From Zavarzinella formosa DSM 19928 (GTDB lineage Bacteria > Planctomycetota > Planctomycetia > Gemmatales > Gemmataceae), in the NCBI RefSeq assembly GCF_000255705.1, contig NZ_JH636440.1, positions 142,135 to 200,298 of the forward strand: a stretch of 58,164 nt of DNA, written 5' to 3'. Shown here one piece after another: positions 8,057 through 16,888 of this stretch. Made by a program: the position numbers and the translations under genes. The notes beneath the pieces were generated by a model. It ran no database searches, was not told the DNA's origin, and saw only the letters and a list, made by a program, of their open reading frames with translations. The first letter of the stretch is position 1. Every line of letters starts with the position of its first letter.

Positions 8057-9049
8057 ATGGATATTTCGCATTCCCGGTTTTCATTGGAAATTCATGCCTC
8101 GTTGTCATCGATTCTCGGCAACGAGCGGGGACCGGGGGTTCTGGCCGTCTCCGGCGGCGCGGACAGTGTGGCGATGCGGCGGGCGTTCCGGGAACTTCCG
8201 TGGGCGGGGGGAATCTCCATTGCCCATTTTAACCACCAATTGCGTGAAAAGGAAAGCGACGCGGACGCGGCTTTCGTGAATCAACTCGCCGGGGAGCAGT
8301 TTTGCCATCACGGAACCGCCGACGTGCGGGCCATCGCGACCGCCACCGGCGAGAACCTGGAAGCCGCCGCCCGCCGGTTGCGATATGACTTCCTCGCCCA
8401 AGTAGCGAAGGAAAACAACGCCCGCTGGGTGGCGACCGCCCACACGGCCGACGATCAGGCCGAAACGGTCCTCCACCGCATGATTCGCGGCAGCGGCATT
8501 CGCGGCCTGCGCGGCATCGCCCCGGCCCGGCCGCTCGTGGAGGGTGTTCAACTGGTTCGCCCAATGCTCGGCCTCACACGGGCCGATGTGCTGGATTACC
8601 TCCGAACCACCGGCCAATCGTGGCGGGAAGACGCCACCAACCAAGATACCGCCTACACCCGCAACCGCATCCGGCACGAATTGCTTCCCCTGTTGAAGAC
8701 GTTCAACCCTCACTTGAGCGAAGCCTTGGGCCGACTCGCTTCCCAAGCCCAAGAAGTTTATGCAGAAGTGGACCAACGAATCGGCGAATTGCTGTCCATC
8801 GTCGAACGGCCAAAAGCCGGCAGTTTGGTGATCCTCAGCCAGCCCCCGCTGGCCGGCCTCCCGGATCACGACCTGCGGGAACTGTTCCACCGGGTGTGGG
8901 AACGCGAAGGCTGGCCCCTCGGCGGCATGACCCGCGACCACTGGCAACGAGCCGCCGCCGTGGCCCACGGAGAAATGACCGCCACCGATATGCCGGACGG
9001 CATCAGTATCCGGGGAACCGGCCGCCTGATCCGCGTTGGCCCGAGGTGA
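8057..9049 (+). CDS. tilS: tRNA(Ile)-lysidine synthetase
   Basis: Modifies the wobble cytidine of the CAU-anticodon tRNA-Ile to lysidine using ATP and lysine. The PP-loop SGGADS begins at residue 32 and is followed by AHFNHQLREKESDADAAFV near 55 and the family motif ATAHTADDQAETVLHRMIRG near 120. After RPML (near 178), the R-x-D-x-T-N and NRIRHELLPLL motif near residue 200 closes the catalytic domain. At 330 residues it has the N-terminal domain and a short middle domain but lacks a full C-terminal extension, as in short TilS forms. The ATG at 8057 is chosen over one at 7994, because the family begins about 20-30 residues before the PP-loop. Divergent from the DUF2752 gene. Confidence 0.93.
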   Translation: MDISHSRFSLEIHASLSSILGNERGPGVLAVSGGADSVAMRRAFRELPWAGGISIAHFNHQLREKESDADAAFVNQLAGEQFCHHGTADVRAIATATGENLEAAARRLRYDFLAQVAKENNARWVATAHTADDQAETVLHRMIRGSGIRGLRGIAPARPLVEGVQLVRPMLGLTRADVLDYLRTTGQSWREDATNQDTAYTRNRIRHELLPLLKTFNPHLSEALGRLASQAQEVYAEVDQRIGELLSIVERPKAGSLVILSQPPLAGLPDHDLRELFHRVWEREGWPLGGMTRDHWQRAAAVAHGEMTATDMPDGISIRGTGRLIRVGPR

Positions 9050-9091
9050 CACGATCCGTAAAATGCGATCAAAGACGAGCATTTCATGCTC

Positions 9092-9220
9092 AGGGTTTAG
9101 GAAGCAGGGTTTAGGGTCTAGGGTCTAGGGTTTAGCAGACAGGATTAGGAACATGTAAAATGTTCGCATAAACCCTAAACCCTAAACCCTGCTTCCCAAA
9201 CCCTATCTCCCAAAAACCCT
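9092..9220. repeat. Inverted GGGTTTAG/CTAAACCC repeat
   Basis: The left arm (9092-9136) has repeats of GGGTTTAG and GGGTCTAG plus GGAAGCAGGG; the right arm (about 9170-9220) has AAACCCTAAACCC and GCTTCCCAAACCC, its complement. A smaller stem GAACAT/ATGTTC lies at the tip (about 9149-9165). It fills the tilS-purH gap and resembles the plant telomere heptamer only by chance of unit; probably a REP-type hairpin and possible terminator. Confidence 0.8.
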
Positions 9221-9247
9221 GCCGTTGCCCACGGACTGAGGATGTAC

Positions 9248-10810
9248 ATGATTCGGCGTGCGTTGTTGAGTGTTTCGGACAAGACCGGCCTCATGGATCT
9301 GGCCCGCGTGCTGGCGGGATTCAACGTGGAGTTGATCTCCACGGGGGGAACCCGCAAGGCGATTGCCGAGGCCGGGATTCCCGTGAAGGATATTTCCGAA
9401 GTCACCGGTTTTCCCGAGATGCTCGACGGCCGGGTGAAGACCTTGCACCCGAAGATCCACGGCGGCCTCCTCGCCCGGCGAGATTTGCCGGAACACATGG
9501 CGAAGATCGCCGAACACGACATCCATGCCATCGATTTGGTGGTTTGCAATCTCTATCCGTTCGAGCAAACGGTCGCCAAGCCGGGCGTCCACGATGAGGA
9601 AGTGATCGAGAACATCGACATCGGCGGGCCGTCCATGCTCCGCTCGGCCGCGAAAAACTTTGCCGCCGTCGCCGTGCTGACTTCGCCAAGCCAATACGCC
9701 GAAGTGATTGAAGAACTGCAAAAATCCGGCGGGACACTGACACTGGAAACCCGGCGGCGGCTGGCGAAGGAAGTGTTTGAACGCACCTCCGCTTATGATG
9801 CGGCCATCGCCAACTACTTCGGCAAGACCTCGGAAGAAAAAGAACTCCCCGCCCGCTTCAGCGTCACGCTGGCCCGCAAAAGCCCGCTGCGATACGGCGA
9901 GAACCCGCACCAACCGGCCGCATTCTACGCGGAGCAACCCCCGCGACCGGACACCGTCGCCGGAGCGGAAGTCCTGCACGGCAAGGAACTGAGCTTCAAC
10001 AACCTGCTGGACCTCGACAGCGCTCTGAATCTCGTGAAGGAATTCACCGAGCCGGGGGCCGTGGTTGTCAAGCATAACAACCCGTGCGGCGCGGCCATCG
10101 CATCAACACTGGCTGATGCGTTTTTGAATGCCTACGCCGGCGACCCCACCAGTGCCTTCGGCGGCATCCTCGCTTTCAACCGCCCGGTGGACGCGGCGAC
10201 GGCCGAAAAGCTGGCCGAGCCGGGCAAGTTCGTCGAGTGCATCATCGCCCCGGACTTCGACCCGGCCGCGTTTGAAATCCTCACCACCAAGCCAACGTGG
10301 AAGAAAAACGTCCGACTGCTCAAAACCGGCCCGTTCACGGTGGCGAGCGGCAAAGCTCTCGACTTCCGCCGGGTGGACGGCGGCTTGCTGGTGCAAGCCC
10401 GCGATGCCGGGGCCGATGATCCCTCGAAGTGGGTCGTGAAGACGAAGCGCCAGCCGACGACCGCCGAGCTGGAAGCCCTCTGGTTCGCCTGGCGGGTGTG
10501 CAAGCATGTGAAGAGCAATGCGATTGTGCTGGCAAACGGCTCAATGGTTGTCGGTGTCGGCGCCGGGCAAATGAGCCGGGTGGACTCGACGCAAATCTCG
10601 ATCCGCAAAGCCGGGGAGCGAGTCAAAGGGGCCGTGCTGGCCTCTGATGCGTTCTTCCCCTTCCGGGACAACGTGGACTCGGCCGCCGAAGCCGGTGTGG
10701 TGGCGTTCGTTCAACCCGGCGGCTCGCAACGGGATGCCGAATCCATCGCTGCCTGCGACGAACGCGGCCTGACAATGCTCTTCACCGGCGTGCGGCACTT
10801 CCGGCACTGA
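9248..10810 (+). CDS. purH: Bifunctional AICAR formyltransferase / IMP cyclohydrolase
   Basis: Carries out the last two steps of IMP synthesis. The N-terminal IMP cyclohydrolase domain opens with RRALLSVSDKTGL, then STGGTRKAI and GRVKTLHPKIHGGLLARR near residue 65; the AICAR transformylase domain includes RYGENPHQ near 218 and the catalytic Lys-His of VKHNNPCGAA (K275, H276), ending with the ADSAAEAGV-type and GVRHFRH C-terminus. 520 residues is normal length. GAGG precedes the ATG at 9248 by about 7 bases but abuts the in-frame ATG at 9242, so I prefer 9248. It is followed after 15 bases by the convergent kinase gene. Confidence 0.97.
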   Translation: MIRRALLSVSDKTGLMDLARVLAGFNVELISTGGTRKAIAEAGIPVKDISEVTGFPEMLDGRVKTLHPKIHGGLLARRDLPEHMAKIAEHDIHAIDLVVCNLYPFEQTVAKPGVHDEEVIENIDIGGPSMLRSAAKNFAAVAVLTSPSQYAEVIEELQKSGGTLTLETRRRLAKEVFERTSAYDAAIANYFGKTSEEKELPARFSVTLARKSPLRYGENPHQPAAFYAEQPPRPDTVAGAEVLHGKELSFNNLLDLDSALNLVKEFTEPGAVVVKHNNPCGAAIASTLADAFLNAYAGDPTSAFGGILAFNRPVDAATAEKLAEPGKFVECIIAPDFDPAAFEILTTKPTWKKNVRLLKTGPFTVASGKALDFRRVDGGLLVQARDAGADDPSKWVVKTKRQPTTAELEALWFAWRVCKHVKSNAIVLANGSMVVGVGAGQMSRVDSTQISIRKAGERVKGAVLASDAFFPFRDNVDSAAEAGVVAFVQPGGSQRDAESIAACDERGLTMLFTGVRHFRH

Positions 10811-10825
10811 TGATTCAGCCGCCAG

Positions 10826-12775
10826 TCACGCCTTGGCGGCCGAAGTCGTCAACTCGGTTAGCAATTTGGTCAGGTCATCCAGGCTGACCGGCTTGACCAA
10901 ATGCCCGTCGCATCCGGCCGCTTTGGAACGGGCTTTGTCCCCGTCCTGTCCCCATCCCGTCAGGGCGATCACGGTGACATCGCGCCCCCAAGAATGTTCG
11001 CGGATTCGGCGGGTGGCATCGTACCCGTTCAGCCTCGGCATCCCCACATCCATGAGGATGATCTGGGGCCGAAACTCCCCGGCCTTTTCCACCGCCTCGA
11101 TTCCATCGTGTGCGGCGGTCACGTCGTTGCCGAGAAGTTGAAGCATCATGGCCATCGACTCGGCCGAATCCCGGTTGTCGTCCACCACCAGAATTCGCCG
11201 GTTGGGGGCAACCTCCGGGCTGTTTCTCCCGGCTTGGGGACTGTCGGTCGGCAAACCGGCGGCGACGGGCAGACGGATCGTGAACTCGCTTCCCTGCCCC
11301 GGCCCCTCGCTGGCCGCCGTCGCGGTCCCTCCGTGCATCTCGACCAGCCCGTGAACGAGCGCCAGACCGATGCCGAGACCGCCGGTGGAGCGCTCGATGC
11401 TCCGGTCCACTTGGGAAAACATGTCGAAGATTTTGGGCAGGGCCTCCGGGGGGATGCCGATGCCGGTGTCACGCACGCTGATCTTCACCTGGCCGCCATC
11501 GCGTTCGGCCGTCAGTCGGATTCGGCCTCCCGCCGGGGTGTATTTGGCGCTGTTGGTCAGCAGGTTGCCGAACACTTGGGCCAGCCGGGTCAGGTCCGCA
11601 TCTAGCATCACCGGCCCGGCCGGCAGGGACACCTCTAATTCATGGCCCGCTTTCTCGATGGCCGGGCGGGCGGTCTCAATCGCGTTTTCCACGGCTTCGG
11701 CCAAGGAAATCCGGGCAAGACGAAGCTCCATTTTGCCGCGATTGATCCGGGAGATGTCGAGCAAGTCGTCGATCAGACGGACCATGTGCCCGAGTTGCCG
11801 CTCCATGATATTCTGCGATTGTTCCCGCACCGCCCGCGTGTCCGCGTAGCGGATCACCTGCAGGCCATTGCGAATCGGGGCGAGCGGGTTCCGCAGTTCA
11901 TGGGCCAGCAGAGCGAGGAAATCATCCTTCTTCCGGTCGGCGTCCCGCAGGGCGTCCTCGTCTCGCCGCCGGTCGGTCATGTCGAGGGACACGCCGGTCA
12001 TGCGGGCGGGGGTGCCGTCCGGGCGATAGGTCGCCCGTCCCCGCACCATCACCCAATGAACCGCCCCGTCCGGCCAGATGTTTCGGTACTCGGCATCGTA
12101 GTCCGTGCGATTGTCGATTGCCCGCCGGACGGCCTCCCCGACCCGTTCGCGGTCATCCGGGTGCATCGCGTCAAACAGGTCTTGGTAAGAAAACGCTTCT
12201 TGTGCCGGGCGGCCGAAATTTTCTTTGCATCGGGGCGAACATTCCATTTGCCCCGTGGCCAGATCGAGAGTCCACGATCCCAGCCGACCGGCCGACAGGG
12301 CGAATTGAAGCCGTTCTTCCTGATCCCGGAGAATCGCCGCCTGACGCGCATGTTGAAGAAGGTGATCGCGGACCTCATACTGGCGCCGGCGTGACCGAAG
12401 GGCCGACTTCACCATGCTCAGGAGAGACCGGATGCGGATTGGCCGTTCCACCAACGAGATGTTCATGGTCTCGCGGTTGACCTCCGGCCGGTTCTCTGTT
12501 CCTTCTCGCGCCAGGACGACGAGGGGAAAATCGGACCACGGAGGTTGCGCGAGAATCGCGTCGGCCATGCGGCCCGCGCGGTCAGCGGTCAGAGCTTCCT
12601 CGGTGAGCAGGGCGACGGCGGCCCCCTCGGTCATTCGTCGGCACAAGTCCGCCATGTCCGCGCACACATCGCATTCCAGCCCGGCCGTGGCGAGGGCCGC
12701 GCGGGTCCGCTCACCGTCGCGCACGGTGGGCATCAACACAAGAACTCGCTGATCGTGCAAAGTCGCCGGTGTCAC
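10826..12775 (-). CDS. Hybrid sensor histidine kinase with PAS and receiver domains
   Basis: Cytoplasmic 649-residue signalling protein without membrane segments. Order: a degenerate receiver-like domain (residues 8-125) that lacks a phospho-accepting Asp; a PAS/PAC domain (about 152-272, LGSWTLDLATGQMECS, ending MTGVSLDMTDRRR); HisKA with AHELRNP (phospho-His at 292); HATPase_c with NLLTNSAKYTP (N box near 404-413), RDTGIGIPPE and TGGLGIGLALV; then a true receiver with DD at 532-533, phospho-Asp at about 576 in LMDVGMPRLNGYDA and Lys 628. The start is a GTG at 12775 overlapping the stop of the KaiC-like gene (GTGA), so expression is translationally coupled. KaiC-like proteins and such kinases are often paired; output regulator unknown. 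Confidence 0.9.
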   Translation of the reverse strand: MTPATLHDQRVLVLMPTVRDGERTRAALATAGLECDVCADMADLCRRMTEGAAVALLTEEALTADRAGRMADAILAQPPWSDFPLVVLAREGTENRPEVNRETMNISLVERPIRIRSLLSMVKSALRSRRRQYEVRDHLLQHARQAAILRDQEERLQFALSAGRLGSWTLDLATGQMECSPRCKENFGRPAQEAFSYQDLFDAMHPDDRERVGEAVRRAIDNRTDYDAEYRNIWPDGAVHWVMVRGRATYRPDGTPARMTGVSLDMTDRRRDEDALRDADRKKDDFLALLAHELRNPLAPIRNGLQVIRYADTRAVREQSQNIMERQLGHMVRLIDDLLDISRINRGKMELRLARISLAEAVENAIETARPAIEKAGHELEVSLPAGPVMLDADLTRLAQVFGNLLTNSAKYTPAGGRIRLTAERDGGQVKISVRDTGIGIPPEALPKIFDMFSQVDRSIERSTGGLGIGLALVHGLVEMHGGTATAASEGPGQGSEFTIRLPVAAGLPTDSPQAGRNSPEVAPNRRILVVDDNRDSAESMAMMLQLLGNDVTAAHDGIEAVEKAGEFRPQIILMDVGMPRLNGYDATRRIREHSWGRDVTVIALTGWGQDGDKARSKAAGCDGHLVKPVSLDDLTKLLTELTTSAAKA

Positions 12776-14298
12776 GAAGCGGACGCTCCTTCCGCTTTGG
12801 GTTGTTCCCGGATTGGCGACGTGAGTCCTTCGTACTGGGGCACCCCCGTCATCACTCCCCGGAACTCCCGGAGCGGTTCGCCGATGGTCACCCCCTTTGA
12901 CGAGATGGTCATCTGCCGCAAGGTCCGCTCATGCTCGCCGGTACGCTTCTTGAACACACTGATCGCTTGCTTAATCTCCCCGCGCGCCTCAAAGTAGCGG
13001 AACAGAAGGACTGTGTCGGCCAGATAGCTGACATCCACATCCCCGGCCATCCCGCCGCCCCCCACGATCATGCCATGCTGGGCCACGACCATCAACGTGG
13101 TGACCCCCTTTTGGTTCAGATAACTGAACAGTTCGTGCAGGTGAGTGGTGAGGAACCGCTCCTCCGGCATGGCATTCAGGTATCCGTTCAGGCTGTCGAT
13201 CACAATGACCTTGGCCCCGGCTTCCACGGCCCGGCGAACCTCGTGGGCGAAGGCGCCGGGCGTCATCTCGGCGGGGTCCACTTGCTGGGCGTGAAGCATG
13301 CCTTCGGTCATAAATGCCCGCAAGCCGCCTTCCTTGCCCAGACAGAGTTTCTCGACTCGTTCGACCAAGGTGTCCAGCACCTCGTCGAACATGTACACCG
13401 CCACCTTGTCGCCTGCCTGCATCGCCGTCACGCAGAATTGCATGGTGATCGTCGATTTGCCCACGCCCGCCGGCCCGAGCATCAGGGTTGTCGAGCCAGT
13501 GGTCAGGCCCCCGAAAAGCATGGTGTCGAGATTCGCCAAGCCGGAGGGTCTGAGTTTGCGAACAAACTTTTCATGGTGTTCGGCGGCGACGAGCCGGGGA
13601 TGGACCACAACCCCGCCTTGGATGATCTCGTAATCGTGGAACCCTTCCCGGAAGTTCGACCCCCGAACCTTGGTCACATACATCCGGCGCCGGGCCCGGC
13701 CGTATTGTGGCAGGGTTCGCTCCAGCACAATGTTCCCGCCGACGAGGCTTTCGGGAAGCACGCTTCCGAACGGCGAGGAGCGATCATCCAGCAGGAGGAC
13801 GGTGGCGTGCCGGGCGGCGAAGAACTCCTTGAGGGCCAGCAATTGCCGCCGGTAAATGAGGGGGTTGCCGGCGAGCAGCCGCATTTCGGACAAGCCGTCG
13901 AAAACAACGTGTTTGGGCTTGGCCTTGTCCACGGCCGCGAAGATGGCCTTGGTCGTCTCCCCGAGTTCGGTTTCGGAGGGATGGAAGACGGAGGATTCCG
14001 GCTCCCCCGACAGATTGGCGGCCGAGAGCGTCAGGTCGCAGATTTCGATGCCGTCCAGCGACCATCCATGCGAGGCGCAGGCGTTTTCCAAGTCACGCCG
14101 GGATTCGGTGAGGGTGATGTACAGACTGGATTCCCCGGCCGCGAGCCGACCGAGGACATATTGGAGGGCAACGGTTGTCTTCCCCGATCCGGGGTCGCCT
14201 TGCACCAGATAGAACCCCTCGGAGACAAAGCCGCCGAGAAGGACATAGTCGAGGCCGGGAACCCCGGTCGGAATCCGTTCGTCGGAGCGGGGGTTCAT
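12772..14298 (-). CDS. KaiC-like double-RecA ATPase
   Basis: A 508-residue protein with two tandem KaiC/RadA-type RecA domains. Domain 1 has IPTGVPGLDYVLLGG at residue 9 and Walker A GDPGSGKTT at 34-42; domain 2 has GLANLDTMLFGG at 253 and Walker A GPAGVGKST at 275-283. Glutamates near the KaiC catalytic positions are seen in LTESRRD (E65) and MFDEVLDT (E306); Walker B-like HVVFDG (about 130) and VIVIDSL (about 364). No KaiA/KaiB gene is present, so it belongs to the wider KaiC-like signalling ATPases rather than a proven clock. I use the ATG at 14298; ATGs at 14331 and 14379 would add tails not seen in the family. Overlaps the kinase gene downstream. Confidence 0.88.
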   Translation of the reverse strand: MNPRSDERIPTGVPGLDYVLLGGFVSEGFYLVQGDPGSGKTTVALQYVLGRLAAGESSLYITLTESRRDLENACASHGWSLDGIEICDLTLSAANLSGEPESSVFHPSETELGETTKAIFAAVDKAKPKHVVFDGLSEMRLLAGNPLIYRRQLLALKEFFAARHATVLLLDDRSSPFGSVLPESLVGGNIVLERTLPQYGRARRRMYVTKVRGSNFREGFHDYEIIQGGVVVHPRLVAAEHHEKFVRKLRPSGLANLDTMLFGGLTTGSTTLMLGPAGVGKSTITMQFCVTAMQAGDKVAVYMFDEVLDTLVERVEKLCLGKEGGLRAFMTEGMLHAQQVDPAEMTPGAFAHEVRRAVEAGAKVIVIDSLNGYLNAMPEERFLTTHLHELFSYLNQKGVTTLMVVAQHGMIVGGGGMAGDVDVSYLADTVLLFRYFEARGEIKQAISVFKKRTGEHERTLRQMTISSKGVTIGEPLREFRGVMTGVPQYEGLTSPIREQPKAEGASAS

Positions 14299-14657
14299 GT
14301 GATCTTTCTGTCGGTTGGCCGGAGCGTCCATCTGTCGAAAGGCCAGCCAACTCAGCACGAGTGGCGGGCGAACTTCCAAAACAGGTCACCCAAAGCGATT
14401 GTAGCCATCAATCATTGGGAGAACCAACGAAGGACATCGATCAATTATTGCTTGTTTGGCCCAATAATTCCCGGCAAAAACCGTGCCAATGCTTGGAAAA
14501 AGAAGCGTAGCACGGATGATCTTGCCCGTGTCCGTCGAAGCCGCCGAGCTTGGTAACGCCTTCGTATCGGCCAAGACGCCCGCTCTCCCTTGCTCGTAGG
14601 ATGATGGACGGTCACGCATGACTCGTCGCCAATCAATCCCGAAACGGGGGTTTCACG
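14299..14657. other. Divergent promoter region, no gene seen
   Basis: Lies between the minus-strand KaiC-like gene and the plus-strand gene at 14658, so it should hold promoters for both. An AT-rich patch at about 14437-14470 (CAATTATTGCTTG and CCCAATAATTCC) is the only local feature; no recognisable -35/-10 pair or riboswitch was found. Part of it could be coding if KaiC starts at 14331 or 14379. Confidence 0.4.
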
Positions 14658-15023
14658 GTGAAAATTTCAGCCATCGCGGTCCGGGCGGGCACCCTGACCA
14701 GCTCCATCCTGCTGATCGCGGGATACATTTCCTTCCGGCTCGGGGCGTTCGACCGGTCTTCCCCGCCGCCTGTTTTCGACGAGGAAGCGATCATCATCAG
14801 TCCGGCGGGGGAGGTGGCGCCGGATTTCGACATCCGCATGTATAGTTCCAAATCCATGTCACTGGTGCCGCCCGCCAAACCAATCGTCATCTGGGGAGGC
14901 GGGGATCAAGGCATTCACATGGCCGGTTCCAAATCCATGCCCTTGATGAAGCAATCCAAATTGTGGGGCATTCTGTTCATGGAACCGGCGGCGAAACCGC
15001 AAGCGGCCGAAACCCCGAAATAA
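14658..15023 (+). CDS. Small exported or membrane-anchored protein with SKSM motifs
   Basis: Unrecognised 121-residue protein beginning with GTG. Residues 10-27 are a hydrophobic segment (signal anchor or uncleaved signal). The rest is extracytoplasmic with two copies of an SKSM motif: MYSSKSMSLVPP near residue 61 and MAGSKSMPLMKQ near 88, each preceded by an I-R/H-M stretch, then ILFMEP near 106. The duplicated S-K-S-hydrophobic motif is reminiscent of short secreted planctomycete proteins, but I cannot name a family. GGGGG about 8 bases upstream may act as a ribosome site. It ends 19 bases before the fatty acid hydroxylase gene and may be co-transcribed. Confidence 0.65.
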   Translation: MKISAIAVRAGTLTSSILLIAGYISFRLGAFDRSSPPPVFDEEAIIISPAGEVAPDFDIRMYSSKSMSLVPPAKPIVIWGGGDQGIHMAGSKSMPLMKQSKLWGILFMEPAAKPQAAETPK

Positions 15024-15042
15024 CCCATCCGGGGAATCCATC

Positions 15043-15807
15043 ATGGAATTGCTTTCGTTGATTGTGCTGACCGGCCTGAGTTTTGTGTTTCTGGCCTTGG
15101 TGTTTCGCCCGCTGGAGTTGGTGTTCCCGGCGAAGCCCGGTCAGCGGTTCTTTCGGCCAGACTGGTTCACGGATCTCTGCTTCTTCGCCGGGCAGTATCT
15201 CCTTTGGGGCAGCCTGACTCTTTGGGTTCTGTCGCTGTTCAATCGCTGGCTGGGTGATGTGGTCCCGGCGAATTTTCGGCAAACGGTCGCCTCACAACCG
15301 TGGTGGTTGCAAGCCCTTGAAGTGGTGTTGCTCAGCGACGCGTTGATTTACTGGGGCCATCGCCTTCAACATCGCGTCGGCTTTTTGTGGCGTTTCCACT
15401 CGGTCCATCACAGTGCCGAGCATCTCGACTGGCTGGCCGCCCACCGCGAACATCCGCTCGACACGATCTACACCCTCGGCCTCATCAACCTGCCGGCGAT
15501 GCTCCTCGGCTTCCCGCTGGAGACCATCGCGGGCCTGATCCTCTTCCGGGGCATCTGGGCGATTTACATTCACTCCAACGTCCGGCTTCCCCTTGGCCCG
15601 CTCAAGATGGTCATCGGCGCCCCGCAACTGCATCACTGGCATCACGACCGTGAGCGCGACGCCGGGAACTACGCCAACATCTCGCCCTTGATGGATCTCC
15701 TGTTTGGAACGTATCGCTGCCCCGATCACGAACCCGAACATTTCGGCCTGCGGGAACCTGTTCGGCGAACTTATCCGGGGCATTTGGTGCGGCCACTGTT
15801 GCCGTAA
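15043..15807 (+). CDS. Sterol desaturase/fatty acid hydroxylase family protein
   Basis: Di-iron membrane hydroxylase, 254 residues, with about four hydrophobic segments (1-22, 44-68, 92-106, 147-178). The histidine boxes are complete: H106-x3-H110 (HRLQH), H119-x2-HH123 (HSVHH), H134 with H137 (HREH) and H197H-x-HH201 (LHHWHH). Family members hydroxylate or desaturate lipids, sterols or carotenoids in the membrane; the substrate cannot be told. GGGGAA precedes the ATG. Convergent with the small gene at 15823. Confidence 0.88.
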   Translation: MELLSLIVLTGLSFVFLALVFRPLELVFPAKPGQRFFRPDWFTDLCFFAGQYLLWGSLTLWVLSLFNRWLGDVVPANFRQTVASQPWWLQALEVVLLSDALIYWGHRLQHRVGFLWRFHSVHHSAEHLDWLAAHREHPLDTIYTLGLINLPAMLLGFPLETIAGLILFRGIWAIYIHSNVRLPLGPLKMVIGAPQLHHWHHDRERDAGNYANISPLMDLLFGTYRCPDHEPEHFGLREPVRRTYPGHLVRPLLP

Positions 15808-15822
15808 GCGCCTTGGCGCCCC

Positions 15823-16005
15823 TTACTTCTCTTCCTTCTTTTCTTTGGCCCTTTCCTTTTCCAGATATTCACGAAATCCGCTCATCTGATACGAGACGAA
15901 CATGAACGCATGGTGCAGGGCTTGGTAGGTTTCGTCCTCGGGGTCGTCGGCGTAGTCCTTGCGGAGGGCGTACAGGCGGGCAAGCAGTTGGTCGGCGTTC
16001 AACAT
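15823..16005 (-). CDS. Small helical protein, 60 residues
   Basis: Unrecognised. Charged helical protein: LNADQLLARLYALRKDYADD at the start, ALHHAFMFVSYQMSGFREYL in the middle, and a Lys/Glu-rich tail (EKERAKEKKEEK). I use the ATG at 16005; an upstream frame to 16056 would overlap the ABC gene and has no ribosome site. It lies 22 bases downstream of the ABC ATPase gene on the same strand, so the two are probably co-transcribed, but no function follows from that. Confidence 0.65.
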   Translation of the reverse strand: MLNADQLLARLYALRKDYADDPEDETYQALHHAFMFVSYQMSGFREYLEKERAKEKKEEK

Positions 16006-16027
16006 GATTGATGTTCCGGGTGAGAGT

Positions 16028-16705
<678 letters not shown>

Positions 16706-16831
16706 TCCATTCCTTCGCAACGGAAAACCGAAGACACAGAAATTCACCAAAGCATAAACGAATCAGCAGACTGTCATGCCTTTGTGACTTTTGATTTCTT
16801 CGCTTTGCTTCTGATCTGTTTTCAACTTTGT

Positions 16832-16870
16832 GAAGCTTTGTGTGATCTTTGCGTCTTTGTGGTTAATCTT
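16832..16870. repeat. Dispersed repeat, CTTTGTG family
   Basis: This 39-base stretch (GCTTTGTGTGATCTTTGCG, then TCTTTGTGGTTAATC) is nearly identical to 23904-23942. Here only one clear arm is present, in the gap between the ABC gene and the prenyltransferase-like gene; further upstream (about 16728-16760) only a weak match to the opposite arm is visible. Confidence 0.7.
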
Positions 16871-16888
16871 CTTTTTCTCACTCATCTC

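Noticed and set aside
12931-14556. 541-codon open frame on the plus strand opposite the KaiC-like gene
   Set aside because: Antisense to a protein with two Walker A motifs; His/Gly/Pro-rich composition with no domain. A shadow produced by high GC.
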